A program made the position numbers and the translations under genes. Positions 1 to 11,900 of a stretch of 64,000 bases of DNA are shown in pieces (position 1 is the stretch's first letter; each line of letters opens with the position of its first letter). Location: contig OZ029915.1 of NCBI GenBank assembly GCA_964023275.1, forward strand, positions 32,175,526-32,239,525. The letters run 5' to 3'. The stretch comes from Norana najaformis. Its lineage: Eukaryota; Annelida; Clitellata; Crassiclitellata; Hormogastridae. A model generated the notes under the pieces. It saw only the letters and a list, made by a program, of their open reading frames with translations. It ran no database searches and was not told where the DNA came from.

Positions 1-114
1 TATTCAATAGATCTGCTGCTGACTCCATATGTTCTGGATGAAACTGTCATTGTCCAAACTGCAACAACACATTTGGTAACAATAAGCAGAAATATTTCAA
101 GATCTTGTTTGTAA
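1..114 (+). CDS. 3' end of an unrecognised reading frame, cut by the window edge
   Basis: The frame is open from base 1 to a TAA at 112-114 and encodes 37 residues ending ISRNISRSCL. The same sequence lies on the minus strand at 53106-53219, where the frame extends further upstream. No family is recognised. If it is a real terminal exon, its gene comes from the left and would converge tail-to-tail with IQCB1. It could equally be a chance open frame or a transposon remnant. Confidence 0.25.
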   Translation, partial: YSIDLLLTPYVLDETVIVQTATTHLVTISRNISRSCL

Positions 115-327
115 AGTGAAAACTTGCCAATCCTAAACATTAATAACAACAAAAGTGAAGACAGTGTTTAGTTCTAGTGTAATTAACTTCTTTTACATGT
201 ACCTGGGTAAGACAAATTTTTGCATTCCATTATAATTGTTTGGTGTACAGTGCAACTAGTTGCCAATTTCCCTTTCATGCCATTCATTTATTCAGTGTAA
301 TTCGATTTATAACATGTCGATCAAATA

Positions 328-1127
328 CAGTGCAAATCTTTAACATGATATGCAGGGGACTAGTGTGAATTTGTGTTAAGAATTTGTGTTAACCAAATTT
401 CATGTTAAACATTGTTTTTAAAGAGACTGACATCTGATCAACTAAGCCGAGGAAAACCTACTAGGAGTTGCACATGCTGTACCAGATTTTATGAGGCACT
501 CACTCTTGTATTATGATGTGCATAATTATTTCAAACAGTTTGGCGATATGATCTCTGTCTAATACGTGTCACAGAGATGAAAGCCAAGATGTTAACAGCT
601 TGGAAATATTTCACCTATCTGATGAAATCTTAAGCCTTTATAACTAATACATGTCATTGCTGCTACATTAGTCCAGATTCTGTTGACATCAAACTCGGTA
701 TATTTTTTCTACATTAAAGTATTTTCCCATGAAAGCAAAGGTCATCATTGATATTGAGAGCTGGTGAGGTTATAAGCAATGTACAAATAAGCCAAAAATG
801 ACACAGCATTTTAAGCAAAGAATGTCTCGACCACCTAGGTCTGAAAGTGAAACAAACTATGACCTGTTTACTTTGGATGTCTATTAGGATGAGTGCAGCC
901 AGATGTTGAAAATAAATCAACATTTCACAACATCCAAGATTTTGTTTTGCACTTTCTTGTGTGGGACCGACAAATCTGTTCATGTTAAGGATATTTTTGT
1001 GTTATCAGTTTCGTGATAACAGAACTAATTTACAGTCAAAACCATTAATGCTGGAAAGGACTAAGCATCCTTTTCTTGTTAACCAATACTTTGTGTTAAA
1101 CGTTTTCATGTTAACTGTTTTCCACTG
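328..1127 (+). mobile_element. Non-autonomous pogo/Tigger-like DNA transposon, copy A
   Basis: The ends are terminal inverted repeats. The left end reads CAGTGCAAATCTTTAACATG and the reverse complement of the right end reads CAGTGGAAAACAGTTAACAT. Both ends are flanked by TA (326-327 and 1128-1129), as expected for a TA-targeting Tc1/mariner-type element. The body of 800 bp has no transposase frame. The GTTAAC motif recurs several times near each end. A second copy lies at 4754-5517 and a damaged one at 11593-12290. Placement in the pogo/Tigger group is inferred from the TIR style and the TA target. Confidence 0.7.
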
Positions 1128-2114
1128 TACAAAGAATTTGAAGGAAAGAGAAATAAAGGGAGACCATGACTGAATACTGGGTAGACAATATAAACTTGAA
1201 CTAAACACGATAAAAGCTCATTGGGTACCAGGAAGTTGTGATTTTATGCCATCCCTTTGTGTTGTTGCAGTTACTGTAGTAGGACAATCTGAGACACATT
1301 TAGCTAACTTTGGGCGCTGTTAAAATCTCGAGTTTACAATTACTATTGTAAACAAATATGTTTCAGGCTGCTTGTGTGAAGCTACTACCAGGATATGAAG
1401 TCAGCTCAGCAGAAAATGTGTAATTGTTAGTTGGTCATATAAACAATGAGACAGTCACAAGATAAAGATGACCTATTTGTCCCCAACACTATGTTGATGG
1501 CTTTTTAAAGTGTTGATTGGGCTTTGAACCGTTGACAAGCTCTATTCATAGTATAGCATAAACTCAAAAGAAGACACACATTCTTGGGTTTTTGTAATAG
1601 ATTAAATAAATGAAAAGTTCAATCACAATCATACTTAAATATTTCATCACAGTTTCCAAATGCATGAATCTATCTATGACATTTTTGCAACTCAAATTAC
1701 CAATGAAGAACACCACAGATTTCTTCTACCAAATCTTTGAGCTCTACCTACATACAGATTTGCTCACAAACACCCACCAGTCAACAGCATATATTTAAAA
1801 TGTGTGAACACCAGCAAATCACAAACAAATCGACAACCAGATAACATCCATGCACAACAAAAGAAATTTTGCACCTACAGCACAAGAAACTCGCCAGCTA
1901 AGTAGCTGAGACCAGTAGCTGAGGGTAGTTAAGAGTAGCTAAGACAGAATACTAGCTACTAAAGGTAGCTAAGACGGGTCACAGAGTACACCAGTAGCTA
2001 AGGTGTGAAGAGTGATTTTGTCACAAACAGAAGGAAAGATCATGGGTCATGAAGAGAGCTAACAACATCACAAACAGAATGATGTAAGTCACTACTATAT
2101 TATGCTCGCACTGT

Positions 2115-2270
2115 GCTATATGTAACCGACCTGCCTGCCTGACTGTTGGATCTTGATCTGGAACTGCACCCTTGTCTATTGATTTCGTTTTGAATGAATG
2201 CCTTGAATGAGCTGGTTCCTGTGACTTAGTTTTTGTTGGGTGCTGTAGAAATCTTGAGCTTTTGGTTACG
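2115..2270 (+). mobile_element. 3' end of a CR1/L2-like LINE (tail family T1)
   Basis: This stretch shares its order of motifs with 17560-17895 and, inverted, with 18382-18700: CTGCCTGCCTGACTG, then a GGTTCCTGTGACTTAG block, then GGGTGCTGTAGAAATCTTGAG near the end. The longer copies encode the C-terminal tail typical of CR1/L2 reverse transcriptases, so this is read as a 5'-truncated insertion. It is also present, inverted, at about 50950-51105 as part of the large duplication. A weaker copy of the last 35 bp may lie at 1310-1345. Confidence 0.5.
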
Positions 2271-2906
2271 ACAGCATACTCACATTGCAGCTATTATTAG
2301 CAACCGACTAAGTGATCTGGAACCAGATGTAAGCAAAGATAAGTCTGTATTTGTTCTCAGTAAAAAGGGTCAGACAGTACTGTAATAGGTCTGGCCTTGT
2401 TACAATTTATGGCCTAGACTTAGTTTCTATTTGTGAAATGTGTTACGCACCACTCCTTTTTGACTCTGGCATTTTGTTTTATGGTGGACTAGAACAATCA
2501 GCATTTCTAGCATAGAGTATTACGCTGTGTCCTAGATTTAAAAGCCTGAACTTTGTTTAGCGTGTTCTGGTTTGTCTTACACACATATTTGTCCTCCAGT
2601 GCAAAACCAGTTAAAACATTTCCAAATTTATTTTTGGTTTCACATTAGTACAGATAAATGTTAACTGGAGCAATTTTGTACAAAAAAGAGTGCCTTTTCT
2701 CCATGTTTTCTGTTAAAAGACTTTTGTCTTGCTATTTGGTTATGCCTCAGTGACATTTCACCTAAGACTTTCTAGCTGGATTTACTACAGCATTTCTAAC
2801 AATGATGGCTGCACTAACGAAAAGGTGCACCTGACAAGACCATTGACTTGAAATCTCAAGAGCAACTGTTAGCATTTAAATAATTTCCTGGGTATCTTTA
2901 AAGAAA

Positions 2907-2912
2907 TTTATT
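2907..2912 (-). terminator. IQCB1: Candidate poly(A) signal of IQCB1
   Basis: TTTATT on the plus strand reads AATAAA on the coding strand, 35 bp after the IQCB1 stop codon. A canonical hexamer at a plausible distance supports it, but AT-rich sequence makes chance hexamers common. Confidence 0.45.
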
Positions 2913-2946
2913 TTCAAATTTTTACCTTTCCTCACTGAGAAAAAGT

Positions 2947-5900
2947 CTAAAAGAGTTTCCAGTCATCAGATTCTTCAAAATATTCACTGTCCTGGTATTC
3001 ATTGCCCAGTTTGCGCCACCATGGCTGCTGCAGCAGTAACATCTCTTCTAAGTGGTTCTGACGAGCTTTGGTTGCTATGGGAACAGAGTGACATCTGAAT
3101 GTTGCCAAGTCTGTTTCAGTGATGTTGCTAAGCGTTGGAGCATCTATGGAAAACAAAACAGGTGCAGTTAAATCAGTAAAATTTAACGGAAAAATGTAGA
3201 CTAATGGGTCTTTACAATTTCATCTGTTTTGAGACGTGGTCTCAAATAAAATCATGCTGATAGTAAATGTTAACATAGCTTACTGAGTAGGAGATTGGCA
3301 TCCATGTCAATGGTTCCTAGCAGTGCCTCTCTGTGTTGTTGTTTCCTCCTGGTGACCTTAGATAAGATGACATTGCACTTGATCATGTCTTGGACCTTAC
3401 TGTGTAGGATCTCCTGCTCCTCACGACTTCGCTCTGTGACCTGAAACAATAGCTTGCCCAGTGTCTCACACAGTCTGGAACTGCTTAACCTCTTCATAGT
3501 ATACAGCTTTTGTTACTCAAGTAACAATACAGTGCACCTCCTTCCAACGCTACCTTTGGCAGCCATATCACAGACCGCATTAAAATAAAATTGCACCATA
3601 ATGGAGTATTTCTAAAGAATAACATTTTGGATCCATGTCAATGACCATATTATTTCAGAATCTGCTTTGAAATGAGGCATGTTATAAGTAAGTTGAGAGT
3701 AGTGAACACTAACATTTGTGCTAACCTTAAATGAAATAAATCAGTTCAGTTATTCACATCTTTAGCTGTTAAGAAATTCAGTTGCATTATTATTGTGACA
3801 TAAATTCAACTTATTTGAACAGCCTCACTTATTGTCACAATTTGTAGCTTTCTCAATGAATTAACTGCAGACAGCCTTTGCTTTTAGTGTCGTGTGTTTG
3901 GCCTCTACTTGGGTTATTGATGTTATTCTCATTCTGACTCAAACTAGGCTATCACTGTTTTCTGCCTCTTTCTTACTTATTTAGACTGCTTAGAATAGTT
4001 TAAATGAACCAACTTCAACTGACATCTGTTTTCATTTATTTCACTAGGTTTCCTTGCACTGCATCCATCCAATGATTCTGAATAGTTGTGTGGAATGCAC
4101 TGAATGCGGTTTATTGATTTTTATTATTATTTCTGCATTTATTAAGTGCCACTGTCGAGCAACACAGCATCAGTCGATGGCACTGAGCAACTGTGAATGA
4201 GGGACTTGCTGAAGGTCTCTACACAGCAGCCATCTCAGGGAAGGCTCGAACCCATGCTCGCCACGTTAGAAGCCAAGCGTTCTATCCAATCGGCTACTGT
4301 GCCACAATTTATAATAACAACGGTACTGTAGTATTTCTATATTATTTCAGAGCCCTCTTACCTGGTGAGTTTCACGCCATTCCATGATCTTTTCCTGAAG
4401 TTCTACTCTTCTCTCATCTGTCAATCCTGGTGGTCGCTGCCAACTTGCCGCCTCCTGTTTTCTGGCGTGGATTCTCTCCAGCCATTTTCTCACCTGCATC
4501 AGCATGTGGAAAAACTGCATAATCAGCTGTAAATGATATTTGTATTAAAGTACAATATTGTCTGCTAAGTGTCCTCTTCAGAAAAAATAAAATCCCTCAA
4601 GGAGTTTTGTGACCAGATCCATTCTTATATCCCATCGACTTTGACTTCCTGTTATGATGTATGACAACAAAGGTCAAGGGGATAATGTGACCATATTCTA
4701 ACACTCAGGTCATAGAGGAATCTAAAATTCTATGGTTAACAGTATTGTAAATACAGTGCAAATCATGAACAATTTATGTTAACCGAATTTCGTCTCAACC
4801 GTGTATTAATATGAGCAGGCACTGTGGTGTATGCACAATAATTGCTGGGTATAGCAATTGCAATCCAGTACACACATTCAAACAAACTACACAAATTCCT
4901 TTGGTTCTTCCCCAAGCAGTAATTAATTCAAAAAGATAATAAAAGATAAAATGGCAAAAATTTAAAGATACTACTTTAAAAATCAAAGTTAATAAAACTG
5001 CAAATCCCACTCTGAAACATTTATTCTTCAAAAGATGAGTTGTAATCGTAATAAAGCATGAGATTATCTTGGAACCCAGATATGGTTGACATCAGCCACA
5101 ACAGATGGAATATCATTACTACAGTCTGTGCAGTACATGTACATATAAATCACAAATGCTACATATTACATTCTGTTCTATTTTCCCACAATGCTCTGAG
5201 CTGGTGAGGTTATAAATGGTATGTGCCAAAATGTCACAGCACTTAGTGAATATCTCAACTGCCACAAGGCTTAAAAGTGGAACTTGAAACAATGAGCAGA
5301 ACCAGATGCTGAAAATAAATCAACATTTGTGTTATCCGAGGTTTTGTGCTATCTTTGAGACCAAATATTTTCACAGACATATTTTTGCGTTAAGCGATAT
5401 TTTTGTGATAACAGCTTTGTGATAAAGGAACTAATTTACATCAAAACCATTGATGCTGGAACAGTCTAAGCATCCCTTTCATGTTAACCAATAGTTCATG
5501 TTAAGTGTTTTCCACTGTGTTATCGTTGCAACACATCAGATATTAAAGCCTAGCTATGTCCATTATTTGTTGCTAAAGCTAGACCATACCATCATTTATA
5601 TGATCAACATTGCCACAGTGTGCTATAATTGTAATCATATCTACCAGGTAGATATGATTGCACAGCCTACAGCATGTCAAGTTTTAGTAGGTTTTCTAAA
5701 TCAAACAATGCATAAAGTAGACAACGCCAAAAGTAAGCCTGCAAACTATAAAAACTTCCTATTGAATGCTTGCTTCTGTGACTAGAGGACTCTTGGCTTT
5801 GCTAGAACTAACTACGTAAATGCATGATTGCATGACAACATTAAATAGGCAGTATAATGAATGCAAGAAAAGAGAAACTAACCGCTCTTTGTATTCTAAT

Positions 5901-8900
5901 GGCTGCTCTCGTTCTCCTCACATGAAATTTCTTTGTTTCAAGTCCTTGCCTGATGCGATATCCCTTCCAGATTGCTTGAATTTTGAGTGCTGCTTTTGTC
6001 TGCTCATTGGCTAAGTGCTTGGTTATTTCAGCTGTTGTATGAAAACAAACATCAATGACTGCAGAGATTATCTGTAGTAAGTATGAATATGCATAACCCT
6101 GATGAAATGATTGCTGCTTAATAATATATGAACAACTTCACTTCTCAAGCCCATGCACAGAAGCAACAACACAAGCCCCAAAATCATCTTTATCACCGTT
6201 GTATGTTCACCATTGCCATCGTCAACATAATCATACTTGCACACTCTTCCTTATATATTCATCTTCATTGGTATAATAATCATTTACATCCTACAATCAG
6301 TGCTGTCAAATTTGTCCTACTCACAGGCAGGAACAATTTCAAGAGCACAGAGCTGTCTCTTGTGCAGCTGCCGCATCGTGTATTTCCTCTGCATCAGCAA
6401 CATGTGTTGCAGTTCCGATTCCATCTTTGCATCCTCTCGTCTCCTCTTCTCCTCTTCCTTCCTCAACCTGTTAAGCATAAAAATAGAGTTCATTTATGGG
6501 TAGTTGCAGACAAATCCCACTGTCTTAATGTTTACATTGTGCTTTTTTTGCCAAGATACTGTGCTGCCAGTGCCTCTGAGAAGTTTCTCCCCATGAAGTA
6601 CACCACATAAATTTAGATTACAATACATTACAAGCTTTACACCAATTACTTTAATCACCTAAACATCAGGGACAGTAACATTACACACTGAGTTTAAGGC
6701 CTTAATGCACAATTTTCTTGCAAACTGTGTTCCATCTTATCTTAGGGAGCTCCCTTCAAAGTAACCTACAGTAGTTTCCCACTGGCCTGACCTCCACAGT
6801 CCAGCATAGAAGCTTAAAGTGAATGGTCCATTTATCTTGAATAGGTTGTCTAGTGATTACAGTTGTATAGGCAGTGCTTCTGAGAAGTTTCTCCCCTAAA
6901 ATGCATAGCAGTGTTTAAAAAGTACCATGCTTACAGTCATGTAATTATATAGAAGTACATTATTAGGGTATGGACAGTTTAGAATCAGGGATCTGATGTT
7001 AGCATATACGGTCAGCAACAGTGACAGAAGACACAAAAACATTACACTGCCAGAGCCGAGTACATGAAGTTTCCAAAAACGCAAACTTTGCCCCAAATGT
7101 TCGGATTGTAACAGCACAGGGCTTGTGTAACTCCAAACAAAGCAAGAACAGGCAAAGATGGCCGATATTTTACCACTGTTCTTGACTTTTAACCCATCAC
7201 CCAAAGCTGGAGATGTTGCAATCTGATGGAAAAAGTGGTCTGTTCAGAAACCTGCACATTGCGATCAATGTCAAAGATGATGTGAGAAGAAAAGCACTGC
7301 TATTCCACTATCAACAAGTATCCATTGTTGAACAAGTGACATTTTTTTACATGCTTATGATTCCTAACCCTGATGAAAACAAATTGACAACAGATGTAAC
7401 CATAAACGTGCTGATGTCCTACTTCGCACCGAAAGAAAGTCTTAATTTGCAGTTTTTAAATTTTGCCAGGCTAAGCAGGGCAAGGGGAGAACATTGCATC
7501 ACACCTAACCTGCCTACTCCAGCAATCTGCAACCTGTGAGTACGGTGATGTTAATAGAGAGCTTAAACGCCAACTGATCTAGGGTTGTCAGTCAAATCAT
7601 TTACTGAGCGATGGACAAGCTATGTGAAATGGCTTGAGCAGCTCAACTCACTGAAGCTAAGTCTCGGAGGGGACAAGCGAGAAAATTGCCAATAAGTCAG
7701 TAAACTGGCTTCAGGCAAAGAACCCAAAAGACTAATCCAAGTCAGCCCTGCATTTCCTGGATCCCAAGCTCTGGAAGACCCAAGATTACATGAACCGACA
7801 ACATCAAGTCATGGAATGAATTATCGTTCGACCAGTTACTACAAGAGATGAGGGACAGAAGCAAATAGTACGAAATTGTCCGTGTGCTGCCAATCCTCAG
7901 CTCGAGGACAGTTCAAGACAAGACAGGACAAAGTTATACTATATATAAAGCTATACTTGTGACCATTCTTGTTTGAGCTATACTTAGGTTTGACCTTTGC
8001 ACCTACCTGAAAGACCTCTGGAGTTGGGCAAAGGCTGAATCTGCCTTCTTGAGCTGTTTTCTTGTACTGTAACTTCTCCAACATGCTTGTATAAGTTTTG
8101 CTGCAACCACGAATTTCTAAGAACACAAAACTATGCAGGATAAAGTCATAGATTATGGCACATTTCTCGTGCACATTTGTCCAAAACTGGCATTAAACAT
8201 TAAGTAATTCTGCTTCAAAGCCCAATCTTATCTTCATCCCAAAAGTAGTAATAAAAAGTGAATGGCTTCCAGACAAAATGTATGAAGTTCTGAAGGTGAT
8301 ACACGGTAGAGATGGAAACTGAATTGAACTTTTCAAACTTGGACCCTTTGTTGTCTTAATGATATGAACTTGAGATTTATTGTTAACAACCTAAACTGAT
8401 GCAAAGAACAACTTAAAGCTGAATGAATCACAATTTTTTACAGTTCTACTGAAGATGAGAAGACTGAACTGCACCCAAAGTGAGTTCTCTTAAAAACCCA
8501 AAATACCACAAACAAAACTCTCAACACATGGTTCTTCCCATTTCTAACATACGGTGCCAAAGTCTGCTGAAGTGGACGAATCTGCAGTGTCCAGTTTAAT
8601 CTAGATCCGCAACTAGCACTTTTAACTTGCAGTAAACATAATCCATCAGGACTTAAAAATTCTCAGGTGAACAAAAAAGTTCTGGAATGGCTGAACTATG
8701 CTGTAATGTTGTTCCTCGATGTAATTCATTGGACACTGAGCAAGGATCGCTTCAAAGCAAAGTTGCAAAATCAGAGGAAGTCCAGACAACCAATCTGCTA
8801 GTCAGGTCTATAAATGGCTTATGGGAAAGGTGAAAGTGGAGGAAGCACAGAGCAGTAGAGAAAATTGAACACTGCAGGAATAATGTAAGAATCACAGTTT

Positions 8901-11900
8901 ACATGCAATCTTAGCGTTTCCTCACCTGCATAGCTGCCTGCTGCATGTTACCAGTCTCAAGAAGTCGTTCAAGGTCCTTAACAAAAGGTTTTCCTAACCA
9001 CTGGGTCAGCAACAGCTTCAGACCTCTGTTCCATTTGAAAACAAACAGCACATCAGCAACAACCTAATTTATCCACGACCATCCGAACTGGTACTTCGCC
9101 AAAGGGCGTCCTGCTTACTGCTGGTGCAGTCTGCTCAGAAGAAATACAGTTTGAAAGTACTGACACTTAATCTTCTCTGTTTTACATTTGTTATTTGTAC
9201 TGTATTGCTCTTAACGTTCATTTTAAAACTGTGTGGTTGTTTATATTAATAAGAATAACTAATAACTCCTGTGGTGTCGATTTCTAATGCATAAGGCATC
9301 AATGGTGCAGCAAAATCAAATCAAAAGTCAAGTCGATTTCTCAAAGACCAGTTCTCTGAGACAGTTCATGGTGACTGTGTATGATAACACATAGGGTAGT
9401 TTGCAGCAAGACAGTAGAACTAATGGGACAGAAGATGAAATGGGGACAGAAGAAGAAGTGGGGACATAAGATTGGTTTGCAAAGGATAAGATTAGGTAAC
9501 AAAATTTTGGCTTCTGTAAGTGTTCTGCAAAATGTTTCACATGAAATGCAGGGAAACAGCATGAACAACTCATGTTAACTGAATTTCATGTTAAACATCC
9601 AATAAACTAAGCAAAAACCTACTAGGAGTTGTGTACGCTATACTGGATTTAACAATACACGTATACAATTACCTGAATCTACTCAAAATTAGCTGAATCA
9701 CTGGAGGATGAGACTCACAGATAATCAACAGCGAATGAGCAGAGCAGCTAAAACAGAATCACAAAACTGTGGATAGTACAGCACACATAAAATTACTTGA
9801 TCAATCAAAACCATATGTTTAATCTTAATCAACATATCTACAATGGATAATTAATTTTGCAGCTTTTCATCAACTTTATTCATATTTAAAGCTATAATGG
9901 TAATGTTGTTGTAAAACTTGCATAAAACAGCCAACATGTTCTATTGTAATCTTACTGATTTCAAGTTCATTGGTTCTTTAAGCAACTTATGGTCAGTTTT
10001 AATAAGTTAAGAGATGTTTAGCAATAAAGTGAACTAACCTGGCAACTTCAGCACTGGTAGTTGCAGAAAGCTTGTAGATCAGTTCATCTAATATCTGGTG
10101 GCTGATTTTAACATCAATCTGTCCAAATAAACCTCTACGAAAAGACACAAAAAAAAACCACATATGTAAACAGGATTTTATGCTGTTGCACATTAGATAT
10201 TACAGTCAACAAGTAAAAACCAAAGAAATTGTTAGAAGTCTAGAACTCTAATTCATTATCACTATTATCAGTACTGTTAACATAATGGTATTATCGGTTA
10301 CTATTAATAAAAATGTTATACATTATTATTTGTTACAGCATATTTATTTTATTTTATTTTACTCTTGCAATACTAGTTACAATATTTAAGCGTCTATGCA
10401 TTGCCAGTTTACCTGTGATTTGCATAATGCAGAGGCATCTTGTCCCTAAAGCTGTTAAGATGCTGTTTTAACGCACTGTACAAAGAACTACAGTGTAGCT
10501 CTAAATATATAGACAGAGGAAGTAGGTTTAATTAAATCACATTAACATGCTGTGCAAGGTTTATTTCCTTTTCATCGCTGTTTTGGTAAGGCGATATGCC
10601 TGTAGTCATGATGTACATGTTTAGATATTTTTAGTATGCCTTTCTTCACAATGCCAGCAAAACAAAATTTTGTTACTTACTAGAAGACCATTCTGATGTA
10701 TGAATGTATCTAGACAATTAAGTTTAACTGTTAGCACATTTTAAGGACCTCAAGAAAACTCTCTGTGACAGTGGAGCATGATGTTTCACAGATCTGGCTG
10801 AAAGTGCCTTTATAACCGCCTCTTCAAAGTTTTATCAATGTTTAGTATTAAATGAGATAGCCTACTGGTTTGCACGGTTGAGACTTTGTAGAAGATTCAT
10901 AACCCGAAGTCCAGTAGTAGAGTCATCAGTAAGAAGCATTTGCAGAAACCAAGCAGACTGCAGAACTGGTAATAAAATACAAAATTGCTCAATCACTAAT
11001 TTAAATACAGACTTGTTTCAAATGTATAAACTCTCTAGTAGTACATATTTACATGTACATGTATTTCTTATATTTATATAGCACCAAAGTCTATTAATGA
11101 CTGTTATTAATGCCTGTATATTAATTACAAAGCATCAATTAGTTAAGGAATTGCTCAAGACCTCTACATAGTCACCACCTCAGAGAACGTTTCAAACCCA
11201 TGCACTCCATGTTATAAGATGTGCCTCAAAAAACCTTGGCAATGGCAAGGAAAGGTGACACCAGCGTCTGCACTAAGGTTTATTTATGAGACAATAAATG
11301 TGCTGCCACAGCAGATATAAACTGTACCATAAACCCAATTTCTATTTTGTCAACACTGATTGTCGGCTGTTAGTAGAGGTGTATTCCTATAAGAATTATA
11401 GCAGCTTGGATTCTCTGCCAACAACATAAACCCATATATGTCTGTTACATGTATTCGCAAAGCCTTGCTTTAAGAGTGTATTAATTTTTGTGATGCAGTT
11501 GGTGACCAATTGTAAATGAGAAATTCAAGGGTTCACTTTGTTTGAAGGGAGAATGTGTTAAAATCTGAGAACAAAATTTTGGCTTTTGTAAGTGTTCTGC
11601 AAAATGTTTCACATGAAATGCAGGGAAACAGCATGAACAACTCATGTTAACTGAATTTCATGTTAAACATCCAATAAACTAAGCAAAAACCTACTAGGAG
11701 TTGTGTACGCTATACTGGATTTAACAATACACGTATACATGCTTGAACACACAGTTTGGCTATATGATCTATCTAACTCAGGCCGCAGAAGTGAAACGCC
11801 AAGACGACCATATTTCATCTATCTGATGACATATTTAAGTCATTATTACTAATATGTGTCACCATAATTTAATCTAACCTAAAGACTTCTATAGTGCCGT

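Larger units (their letters stand above)
1..2756 (+). repeat. Left arm of a 2.76 kb inverted duplication
   Basis: Base x of this arm pairs with base 53220-x of the arm after the gap. Every open frame in the arm recurs at the mirrored place on the other strand (for example 714-983 and 52237-52506), and the spot comparisons made at both ends and across these frames show no difference. The arm stops at 2756, 190 bp short of the IQCB1 stop codon, exactly where the other copy meets the N gap. Confidence 0.95.

Noticed and set aside
10413-10501. Possible extra IQCB1 exon (minus strand, reading KQHLNSFRDKMPLHYANH)
   Set aside because: It fits only with a weaker exon 5 donor. Skipping it gives a gap-free match to the human protein, and with the better donor it would introduce a stop.
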